From an uncultured Bacteroidales bacterium (GTDB taxonomy: Bacteria; Bacteroidota; Bacteroidia; Bacteroidales; UBA932), in the NCBI GenBank assembly GCA_934702165.1, contig CAKUYG010000086.1, forward strand, positions 1 through 8,640: 8,640 bases of DNA, written 5' to 3'. Positions within the stretch are counted from its first letter, which is position 1. Each line of letters begins with the position of its first letter. Positions 1-5,618 of this stretch are shown here, in pieces. The notes beneath the pieces are model-generated. The model did not search any database, was not told where the DNA came from, and worked only from the letters and a program-made list of their open reading frames with translations. A program made the position numbers and the translations under genes.

Positions 1-2313
1 TTCGGCCTTGAACCACTGGTCCCCAGCTACGCTGTGGATGCTGATGCTGCTGTCCTTGGCCCGGTAGACCTTTATCTTCTTGTCTGACGGCCATTCGAGG
101 ATGTATTTGTCCTCCTGCGGACTGGCCCATTCCACCATGCCGAGCAGCTGCTCGGGGCTGGCTTTGCCGTTGTCTTCGATGTCGAACTCATCCAGCTCGT
201 CGAAGCAGTAGTCGCCCAGCTCCTTGAGGGCCTTTTTCTCCTTGGACAGGGTTCTGGTCACCTGATAACGTGTGCCGTCGGCTTCATCGTAGACCGTGCG
301 GTCGCCTTCTCCGGGGTAAAGCTCGAGCTTGCCGCCCTCCAGCGGGCGGACGCAGAGGCGGGCCAGGTATCCGTCGCCGGACGGCTGTATCTTTATGTGT
401 ATGAGAGTCGAACCTTTTATGTTCTCCAGGGATGAGCCGCCTTCGAGCAGTTCGGAGTGGATCTCGATGTGGGGAGCGAGTTTGGAGAGCAGTTCCTTTA
501 GGCGGCCTTCGGATTGGAGCGGAAAACTTGGGAGGAGGAGCATCGAGGAGAGGATCTTGGCCTGCATCTGGTTGATGCTGATGACTTTGATGCGGTCTGG
601 GGAAGATGTGTCGCAGGCTGTGGTCTCGTTGGCGAGAATGGCATTTTTCGGGAAGTTGGATACTATCTGGTAGGCCTGGCCTTTCTTCTGGATGGCGAGG
701 AAGGGCTTTTCTTCGACTATCTCCAATTGTTTGTACGGAGCATAGATTCCGCCGAATACGCGGTCGCTCCCGATGAGCAGTGGCAGGGCTCTGTTGAGCC
801 TGACGCATGGGCCGTCGTAACCTCGGAGCGCCATCTGCGCGATCTTGCGGTCGATGTCGTCCATGTAGTCGGGGCTGGCGCTGTAGTCACTGTAGGAGAT
901 CCGCTTGCCGGCGCTCCATTTCCCGCTCTTGAGGCGCGTCTGGCTCTTGATCTGGAGGTTGCGGTTGTATTCATCGTAGAAATAGGCCACTCTCGTGGAC
1001 TTGCCCTCGTCCTGGTTCGCTCTTTCTTCGGCGGCTGGGTCCGAGACGAGGCGGTCGATGTCGGAGATGACGCTTTCCCAGAGTTCCACCCTCTTGAAGC
1101 GGGTGATCAGCGGGCTGCCGCCGAAGGTCTTTTCAAGCTGATTTTTCTCCGTGTCGGAGATTTTTATGTATGGGCTGAGCTCGTGCCTGACTATGGCATA
1201 GTTGGGGGCTGTCTGCGGGATTTCGAAGCCGAAGTGGCCCTGCAGCGCTGCGATGAGCTGGACATTGACGGGAAGCCACTGGTATTGCCGTGATGCGTTC
1301 CCGAGGATGTCTTTCAGCGTTGCGCTTTCGGGCTTGTTGAGGTAGTCAGCTGCGAGTACGGCAGGGTAGAGCTGGGCGGATTCCTTGACCGCCTTTTTGC
1401 CGAGGAACTGGGTGACTTTGGTGCGGTCCTTGTCCGTGTCGGAGAGTTTGTAGCTGAGTATCAGGAAGAAGGACAGCAGCGGGTCGTAGAAGAAATTCTT
1501 GTCGGCGAACATCAGATTGCGTCTCTTCAGGGATTCGGCGAAGAGTTTGGACGCATCTGAGTAGTTCCCCTTGTATAGTGACAGGATGGCTTCGATGGCC
1601 GGGGCGGAGTAGAGCTGTGATGCCTGGACGGGCATGTCGGCCACTTTGCCGGTGCACAGGAAATATGCTGCCTGCAGGCGGGCAAAAGGATAAGTGTAGT
1701 TGAAATGATTTTTCCAGAGCCCTTTCCTGGTATATTCGGCAGCGAGATTCAGGAGATTTTCCAATACGGCCGGGCTGGCGTTGTTGTAGAGGGTGTGTGC
1801 CCTGGTGCGTTCGAGCAGGTACTGCGAGAATTCGTCATTGCCGAATTTCAGGGCATAGCCGTTGAGGGCCCCGTTGTCATTGGCCAGACTGATGTAGTCC
1901 ACCCCGCTGTCTTTCGGGAATGAACCGGCAACCTTGGAGGCGATGTCCTTTTCCCCTTTGAACAGGGCTTCAGCCACGGCCCAGAGGAACTCTGCGTTGC
2001 CGCTGCGGTGCGGGAAGAGCTTGGCGTATTGCCCGAGCTGGTCCGGCTTGTTCTTGAGGAAATAGGTCGCGGCTGTGAAAAAAAACGCCGGGTCTATCTG
2101 GTAACTTCTGTCCATGTAGTTCACCCACTGCGTCTTGATGGCCATCGTGTATGAGAGGAAGCCTGTGATTTCGTCCAGCTTCTTTTTGCTCCAGCCGAAC
2201 TTCGGGGCTAAGTCTCTAAGGTCTTTGGTGGTGACAGGGTCGGCCAGATATGTGATTAGGCAGATGATATCGCTGTGTTTGCCTTCGAGGCAGTCTTGAA
2301 TGTCGTATTTCAT
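1..2313 (-). CDS. SNF2-family (DEAD/DEAH-type) helicase, N-terminal 771 residues, truncated by window edge
   Basis: An open frame starts at the ATG complementary to 2311-2313 and runs without a stop to base 1, giving 771 codons; the rest lies outside. Residues about 15-65 look like a small winged-helix-type region, followed by an alpha-helical, Leu/Ala/Tyr-rich stretch to about residue 330. Residues about 490-770 resemble the segment that precedes the motor in large SNF2-like helicases: a 'VFGGIY...LEIVEEKPFLAI' strand region (near 515-535), 'IHIKIQPSGDGYLARLCVRP' (near 645), 'LELYPGEGDRTVYDE', and 'YILEWPSDKKIKVYR' (near 738) leading to 'QWFKAE' at the edge, where such proteins continue into a Gly/Val-rich stretch and then the ATPase. 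The family uses ATP to translocate on DNA or remodel protein-DNA complexes. No Walker motifs are visible because they would lie further on. The gene is monocistronic as far as can be seen. The family call is from recall of these pre-motor motifs. Confidence 0.8.
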   Translation of the reverse strand, partial: MKYDIQDCLEGKHSDIICLITYLADPVTTKDLRDLAPKFGWSKKKLDEITGFLSYTMAIKTQWVNYMDRSYQIDPAFFFTAATYFLKNKPDQLGQYAKLFPHRSGNAEFLWAVAEALFKGEKDIASKVAGSFPKDSGVDYISLANDNGALNGYALKFGNDEFSQYLLERTRAHTLYNNASPAVLENLLNLAAEYTRKGLWKNHFNYTYPFARLQAAYFLCTGKVADMPVQASQLYSAPAIEAILSLYKGNYSDASKLFAESLKRRNLMFADKNFFYDPLLSFFLILSYKLSDTDKDRTKVTQFLGKKAVKESAQLYPAVLAADYLNKPESATLKDILGNASRQYQWLPVNVQLIAALQGHFGFEIPQTAPNYAIVRHELSPYIKISDTEKNQLEKTFGGSPLITRFKRVELWESVISDIDRLVSDPAAEERANQDEGKSTRVAYFYDEYNRNLQIKSQTRLKSGKWSAGKRISYSDYSASPDYMDDIDRKIAQMALRGYDGPCVRLNRALPLLIGSDRVFGGIYAPYKQLEIVEEKPFLAIQKKGQAYQIVSNFPKNAILANETTACDTSSPDRIKVISINQMQAKILSSMLLLPSFPLQSEGRLKELLSKLAPHIEIHSELLEGGSSLENIKGSTLIHIKIQPSGDGYLARLCVRPLEGGKLELYPGEGDRTVYDEADGTRYQVTRTLSKEKKALKELGDYCFDELDEFDIEDNGKASPEQLLGMVEWASPQEDKYILEWPSDKKIKVYRAKDSSISIHSVAGDQWFKAE

Positions 2314-2324
2314 CAGTCGTGTGC
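2308..2324 (-). repeat. 17-nt direct repeat, copy A, spanning the SNF2-family start codon
   Basis: On the minus strand this is GCACACGACTGATGAAA; the ATG within it is the helicase start. The second copy at 2402-2418 differs by a single base (GCACATGACTGATGAAA) and lies 94 bp upstream of it. Confidence 0.7.
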
Positions 2325-2334
2325 AAAAATCTCT

Positions 2335-2342
2335 CAAAGTTA
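2335..2342 (-). promoter_or_regulatory. Candidate -7 element upstream of the SNF2-family gene
   Basis: The minus strand reads TAACTTTG here, a perfect match to the Bacteroidota TAnnTTTG -7 box. Transcription from it would begin roughly 15 nt before the helicase ATG. No TTG/TTTG is found at the usual 19-21 nt upstream, so the promoter is only half supported. Its first three bases lie in the left arm of the inverted repeat at 2340-2504. Confidence 0.4.
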
Positions 2343-2504
2343 GTAATCTTTAAAAAATAACTTGCATCACCTTAGGCAATCTTTTTGGTCTATATTCCTT
2401 TTTTCATCAGTCATGTGCCACCGGCACACTCCTTCTGCAAAAAGAAACCTATCCTCAAAAATCTTTACCAAATCTGCGGCAACTTATTTTTTGCCGATTA
2501 CTAA
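2340..2504. repeat. Imperfect long inverted repeat (26-nt arms) with a central hairpin
   Basis: The reverse complement of 2340-2365 and the plus strand at 2479-2504 align without gaps at 22 of 26 positions; both read GCAA, one base, TTATTTTTT, three bases, GATTACTAA. The arms are 113 nt apart and their midpoint (2422) falls within one base of the centre of a perfect small hairpin, GTGCC-acc-GGCAC (2415-2427). Between arm and centre, both sides also carry a TTTTTG stretch and a pyrimidine-rich TTTTT stretch in roughly mirrored positions, suggesting a degenerate palindrome across the whole 165 bp. No protein is encoded in it. It could be an operator, a structured RNA or a decayed small inverted-repeat element. 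Confidence 0.6.
2402..2418 (-). repeat. 17-nt direct repeat, copy B, opening a five-codon mini-ORF
   Basis: On the minus strand this is GCACATGACTGATGAAA, 16/17 identical to copy A at the helicase start. Its ATG (2407-2405) opens a frame reading Met-Lys-Lys-Gly-Ile-stop, ending at 2390. The first bases of that mini-ORF also resemble the start of rpmE2 (Met-Lys-Lys-Gly-Ile-His). It could be an upstream leader ORF if transcription begins further upstream, but no promoter was found for it. Confidence 0.55.
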
Positions 2505-2580
2505 TCAGTTCCGCCTGTAAATGCAAGCGGCGGCGGGCGGTTCGTGGCCGGTTCGGGGTCTGCAAGCCGTGAGAGGGATG

Positions 2581-2617
2581 AAAAAAGCGCGAACCCACGT
2601 CGGTGGATCCGCGCTTT
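2581..2617 (-). terminator. Intrinsic terminator of rpmE2
   Basis: On the minus strand AAAGCGCG (2617-2610) pairs with CGCGCTTT (2591-2584), an inner CCAC/GTGG pair extends the hairpin, and a six-T tract (2586-2581) closes it. It begins 20 nt after the rpmE2 stop codon, as expected for a single-gene transcript. Confidence 0.85.
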
Positions 2618-2636
2618 GTCCGCTGTGCCGCAGAAA

Positions 2637-2888
2637 TTATTTCTTGCGGGCCTTGTATCTCTGATAGAACATATCAACTCGGCCGGCGCTGTCGACGATC
2701 TTCATCTTGCCGGTGTAGAACGGGTGAGATGTGTTTGAAATCTCAAGCTTCACAAGAGGGTACTCAACTCCGTCGATGGTGATGTTCTCCTTGCTGGTGG
2801 CGCAGGAGCGGGTGATGAATACCTCTTCGTTTGACATATCCTTGAAAGCTACAAGTCGGTAGTTTTCGGGATGTATTCCTTTCTTCAT
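2637..2888 (-). CDS. rpmE2: 50S ribosomal protein L31, type B
   Basis: This encodes an 83-residue protein of the large ribosomal subunit that sits at the subunit interface near the central protuberance. The start MKKGIHPENYRLVAFKD, the central SHPFYTG (residues 54-60) and the closing GRVDMFYQRY (69-78) are hallmarks of bacterial L31. It is the type B (zinc-independent) form: only one cysteine, Cys29, is present and the CxxC zinc ligands of type A are missing. The length is normal for type B. The start codon is the ATG at 2888-2886, 27 nt downstream of a strong -7 box. The gene is transcribed alone, divergently from glmM, and ends in its own terminator. In species with both types, the type B form often rises under zinc limitation; whether a type A copy exists here cannot be seen, and no zinc-regulator site was recognised. 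Confidence 0.96.
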   Translation of the reverse strand: MKKGIHPENYRLVAFKDMSNEEVFITRSCATSKENITIDGVEYPLVKLEISNTSHPFYTGKMKIVDSAGRVDMFYQRYKARKK

Positions 2889-2914
2889 AATGCACTAGTG
2901 TTTTTGAACGGGCG

Positions 2915-2947
2915 CAAAGGTACGAAATATTTTCTTAATTTTGCAAA
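2915..2947 (-). promoter_or_regulatory. Promoter of rpmE2 (TTTG-N21-TACCTTTG)
   Basis: On the minus strand TTTG (2947-2944) is followed after 21 nt by TACCTTTG (2922-2915), a full match to the Bacteroidota primary sigma factor consensus. The predicted start site is about 20 nt before the rpmE2 ATG. Confidence 0.8.
2936..2943 (+). promoter_or_regulatory. Candidate -7 element of the glmM operon
   Basis: The plus strand reads TAATTTTG, matching TAnnTTTG, only 8 nt before the glmM ATG, so the message would be nearly leaderless. No TTG/TTTG lies 19-21 nt upstream; the nearest TTTG (2903-2906) is 29 nt away. The box lies inside the spacer of the opposing rpmE2 promoter. Confidence 0.5.
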
Positions 2948-2951
2948 TGTT

Positions 2952-4370
2952 ATGACACTGATTAAATCTATCTCCGGAATACGCGGGACTGTCGGCGGTC
3001 CCTGCGGCGAGGGCCTGACCCCCGTTGACATAGTAAAGTTCACTTATGCCTATTGTGCATGCCTGCGCAAGCGCAAACCCAGCCCCAACACTGGCGGCCG
3101 GTACAAGGTCGTTGTGGGGCGTGACGCTCGCTTGAGCGGCGAGATGGTGGAACAGCTCGTCTGCGGCACGCTGGTGGCCTGCGGTGTGGATGTGGTCAAG
3201 TGCGGCTTCGCCTCCACTCCGACGACGGAACTCGCCGTGCGGTTCGCTTCCGCCGATGGCGGCATCATCATCACGGCCAGCCACAATCCACGGCAGTGGA
3301 ACGCCCTGAAGCTCCTCAACGAGAACGGGGAGTTCCTCACAGCCGCGCAGGGCGGGGAAATCCTTGACGTCGCGGACAGCGGGGAGTTCGACTTCGCCCC
3401 CGTGGATGAGCTTGGCCATATCACCGAGCACGATTTCACAGACGAGCATATTGACTCCGTTCTGGCACTGGACGCTGTTGACACTGAAGCTATAAGCAAG
3501 GCCGGATTCAAGGTCGTCCTGGACTCGATCAACTCCGTCGGCGGCATCATCATGCCACGCCTGCTCGCCCGGCTCGGGGTGGAGTGCATCGTGCTAAACG
3601 GCGAGCCGACCGGGGATTTCGCCCACAACCCGGAGCCGCTTCCCAAGAACCTCACTGAGCTGAGTGCAACGGTGGTTCGTGAAAAGGCGGACCTCGGCAT
3701 AAGCGTGGACCCGGACGTGGACAGGCTTGCATTCATCTGTGAGAACGGGGAGCCTTTCGTGGAGGAATACACTCTCGTCTCAGTGGCCGACTACCTGCTT
3801 GGGCTTGCCGAGAAGGCAGGTGTGGAGCCACGGCGCACCGTGTCCAATCTCAGCTCTTCCAGGGCGCTGCGCGATGTGACCGAGGCTCACGGGGGCGAGT
3901 ATTTTGCAGCCGCGGTGGGCGAGGTCAATGTGACCACCAAGATGCATGAGGTTGGGGCGCTCATCGGAGGTGAGGGCAACGGGGGAGTGATCTACCCGGC
4001 CAGCCATTACGGGCGCGACGCCATGGTGGGAGTGGCCCTGTTCCTGAGCAACCTTGCGCACCTTGGAATGAGCGTGAGCGCCTACAAGGCCACGCTGCCG
4101 CAGTACTACATCGCGAAGAACAAGATAGAGCTCAGTGACAAGTCGCTCATCGACAGGATTCTAGCCGCGGTCAAAGAACACTTCGCATCCGAGAAGGTCA
4201 ACACGATAGACGGGGTGAAGGTGGACTTTGAAGCCGAGAGGAAGTGGGTGCACCTGCGCCGCTCCAACACCGAGCCGATCATCCGCATCTACTCGGAAGC
4301 TCCGACCGAGGCTGAGGCGCAGAAGCTGGGTGAGGAGGTGATAGCGCTTGCCGAGAAACTGATAGGCTGA
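2952..4370 (+). CDS. glmM: Phosphoglucosamine mutase
   Basis: This 472-residue cytoplasmic alpha-D-phosphohexomutase interconverts glucosamine-6-phosphate and glucosamine-1-phosphate, feeding UDP-GlcNAc synthesis for peptidoglycan and surface glycans. All four family landmarks are present: the phosphoserine loop TASHNP (Ser110), the Mg-binding DPDVDR (Asp253, Asp255, Asp257), the sugar-binding loop GEGNGG (340-345) and the phosphate-binding RRSNTEP (436-442). Length and the N-terminus MTLIKSISGIRGT match the Bacteroidota and archaeal-like branch of the family, so a broader phosphoglucomutase or phosphomannomutase activity cannot be excluded from sequence. The start at 2952 is preferred over an in-frame upstream ATG at 2871, which would add 27 residues lacking family similarity and run back across the promoter region. 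The stop codon overlaps the next gene's start by one base. Confidence 0.93.
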   Translation: MTLIKSISGIRGTVGGPCGEGLTPVDIVKFTYAYCACLRKRKPSPNTGGRYKVVVGRDARLSGEMVEQLVCGTLVACGVDVVKCGFASTPTTELAVRFASADGGIIITASHNPRQWNALKLLNENGEFLTAAQGGEILDVADSGEFDFAPVDELGHITEHDFTDEHIDSVLALDAVDTEAISKAGFKVVLDSINSVGGIIMPRLLARLGVECIVLNGEPTGDFAHNPEPLPKNLTELSATVVREKADLGISVDPDVDRLAFICENGEPFVEEYTLVSVADYLLGLAEKAGVEPRRTVSNLSSSRALRDVTEAHGGEYFAAAVGEVNVTTKMHEVGALIGGEGNGGVIYPASHYGRDAMVGVALFLSNLAHLGMSVSAYKATLPQYYIAKNKIELSDKSLIDRILAAVKEHFASEKVNTIDGVKVDFEAERKWVHLRRSNTEPIIRIYSEAPTEAEAQKLGEEVIALAEKLIG

Positions 4371-5431
4371 TGTTCTCTTTCAGGACAACCCCTATAGGGG
4401 AGCAGCTGGACCGCAGCCTGCAGGAGGGACGTGTGGCCTGCTTCTGCACCCAGAATTGCTGGGATCCTTCTTCTGGACGCTATCTGTATGAAATATTCAG
4501 AGAGCGTGGCAATCTCGTGAGGGTTTTGCAGCCGTCAGGGAGTGAACTTTCTCCGGAGACAAAGCATATAGATTTCAGTGCCGAAGATCTTGAGGGGGCG
4601 GATGCCGTGGTGGTGGAGATACAGGATGTCGGATCGAGGTATTTCAATTATACCCGTGATGTGATGCGGCTTCTTACCATGTGCGCGCGCCGGGAGGAGG
4701 GTCCTGCGGTGTATGTGGTTGACCATATCAACCCGGCGGGCCGCGTGGTGGAGGGGACGATACCGGCGGTGGATTCGGATATATGGACACCGAAAGTCGC
4801 TCATCGCCATGGGCTTACGCTCGGGGAACTCTGCAATCTTTATTGCAGTGAGATAGGGGCGCGTTTTCCGCTTCATGTGATTTCCGCCTTGAGTTCTTCG
4901 GCGCGGGAGATTCTGCCGTGGGTGATAGCTCCGGCTTCTGACATACCGGGGATGTTTACCTGCGAGATGTATTCCGGGGGCGGTCTGTGGAACAACACGT
5001 CCATCACTCCGGCCATCGGTACGGCGAGGCCTTATGAGTATTTCGGGGCTCCGTTCATCCGTTGCGAGGATGTGCGCTTCCTGCCCATGCCGGAAGGAGT
5101 GCTGATGAGGCCGTGCACTTTCATGCCTTCTGCCGGGCGTTATGCCGGGCAGGAGTGCCGGGGCTATCAGATAATGCTGCTTCCCGGGGCAAAGTATCAT
5201 TCGCTTCTGCATACGCTTCAGCTGATGCGGCACTTTGCCGACCGCTATTCGGAGTTCGAAATGTATGATTCGCTTTTCGTCAAGGTGGCTGACCCTGTCA
5301 TCGCGGAGTATCTGCATGGGAGGCTGACTTTCGATGTGGTGCAGGAACATGTCAAGGCGGAGGAGCAGAAGTGGGTGAGGAAGGCGAAGCGCTTCGTCCT
5401 GTATGAGGATGCTCCGTATAGGATGAAATAA
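4370..5431 (+). CDS. DUF1343 family protein, NamZ-like (exo-beta-N-acetylmuramidase family), no signal peptide
   Basis: The 353-residue product shows the DUF1343 pattern: VVEIQDVGSRYFNY (81-94), VVDHINPAGR (116-125), RHGLTLGELCNLY (146-158), the loop APASDIPG (187-194), GTARPYEYFGAPF (217-229), and a C-terminal domain ending EEQKWVRKAKRFVLY (331-345). Characterised DUF1343 members such as NamZ release N-acetylmuramic acid from the non-reducing ends of peptidoglycan chains. Secreted members carry a signal or lipoprotein peptide; this one starts MFSFRTTPIGEQLDRS with no hydrophobic segment, and no upstream start is possible without running into glmM. It is therefore predicted cytoplasmic and slightly short for the family. 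The one-base TGATG overlap with glmM implies translational coupling and a role in amino-sugar or muropeptide recycling. Some positions depart from what I recall of secreted members (EIQD where DIQD is common; LWNNTSITPAIGT in the GTN...GRGT region), so substrate and activity are uncertain. Confidence 0.82.
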   Translation: MFSFRTTPIGEQLDRSLQEGRVACFCTQNCWDPSSGRYLYEIFRERGNLVRVLQPSGSELSPETKHIDFSAEDLEGADAVVVEIQDVGSRYFNYTRDVMRLLTMCARREEGPAVYVVDHINPAGRVVEGTIPAVDSDIWTPKVAHRHGLTLGELCNLYCSEIGARFPLHVISALSSSAREILPWVIAPASDIPGMFTCEMYSGGGLWNNTSITPAIGTARPYEYFGAPFIRCEDVRFLPMPEGVLMRPCTFMPSAGRYAGQECRGYQIMLLPGAKYHSLLHTLQLMRHFADRYSEFEMYDSLFVKVADPVIAEYLHGRLTFDVVQEHVKAEEQKWVRKAKRFVLYEDAPYRMK

Positions 5432-5454
5432 TTTGAGATTTTCGTCTCGGGGTC

Positions 5455-5484
5455 TTGCGGAATCGAAAAATATTCGTACCTTTG
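5455..5484 (+). promoter_or_regulatory. Promoter of tRNA-Glu (TTG-N19-TACCTTTG)
   Basis: TTG at 5455-5457 and TACCTTTG at 5477-5484 are separated by 19 nt, matching the Bacteroidota consensus. The -7 box ends 19 nt before the mature tRNA, leaving a short 5' leader for RNase P to remove. Confidence 0.8.
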
Positions 5485-5503
5485 CATTCCCGAAACGAGA
5501 AAC

Positions 5504-5578
5504 GGTGGGTTCGTATAACGGTTAGTACTCGAGATTCTCAATCTCGCAATAGGAGTTCGATTCTCCTACCCACTACCA
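5504..5578 (+). tRNA. tRNA-Glu, anticodon CUC
   Basis: A complete 75-nt cloverleaf with encoded CCA. The acceptor is GGTGGGT/ACCCACT with a G1-U72 wobble pair. The D-arm holds AACGGTTAG. The anticodon stem is CGAGA/TCTCG with loop TTCTCAA, giving anticodon CUC (reads GAG). The T-arm is AGGAG-TTCGATT-CTCCT (5551-5567), and the discriminator base is A. The D-loop and the G1-U72 pair agree with bacterial tRNA-Glu. It has its own promoter and terminator, though read-through from the glmM operon, which ends 72 nt upstream, is possible. Confidence 0.97.
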
Positions 5579-5579
5579 G

Positions 5580-5607
5580 AAGGCCGGCTTTTCAGCCGGC
5601 CTTTTTT
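5580..5607 (+). terminator. Intrinsic terminator after tRNA-Glu
   Basis: A perfect 10-bp stem AAGGCCGGCT/AGCCGGCCTT with a four-base loop (TTTC) is followed by a T run ending at 5607. It starts one base after the tRNA CCA. On the minus strand the same hairpin lies 12 nt beyond the PriA-family stop codon but is followed by only two T residues, so it would be at best a weak terminator for that operon. Confidence 0.93.
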
Positions 5608-5618
5608 GTGTGGTGGTG

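Larger units (their letters stand above)
2314..2580. other. Non-coding intergenic region between the SNF2-family gene and the rpmE2 terminator
   Basis: About 270 bp separate the helicase start from the L31 terminator and no credible protein-coding frame occupies them. The half nearest the helicase (to about 2510) is AT-rich and contains the candidate -7 box, the 17-nt repeat pair and the inverted repeat. The other half, about 2510-2580, is GC-rich (a run of gcggcggcgggcgg near 2527) with no recognisable element. A second hairpin, CGGCAA/TTGCCG at 2477-2496, sits at the edge of the right arm. Confidence 0.6.

Noticed and set aside
514..1293. 259-aa plus-strand open frame, with further antisense frames across 1-2313
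   Set aside because: It lies opposite the helicase frame, has no family motifs, and its composition mirrors the real gene's codon bias. The minus-strand frame is continuous for 771 codons and contains family motifs.
2477..2496. Hairpin CGGCAA/TTGCCG considered as a terminator
   Set aside because: No gene precedes it on the plus strand, and neither strand has a T tract after the stem. It is better treated as part of the inverted-repeat region.
2871..2951. Upstream extension of glmM by 27 residues
   Set aside because: It would begin inside the divergent rpmE2 gene, cross both promoters and add residues absent from the family; MTLIKSISGIRGT is the standard start.
4535..5350. 271-aa minus-strand open frame
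   Set aside because: Antisense to the DUF1343 gene; rich in Arg, His and Pro with no recognisable domain, typical of a shadow in GC-rich coding sequence.
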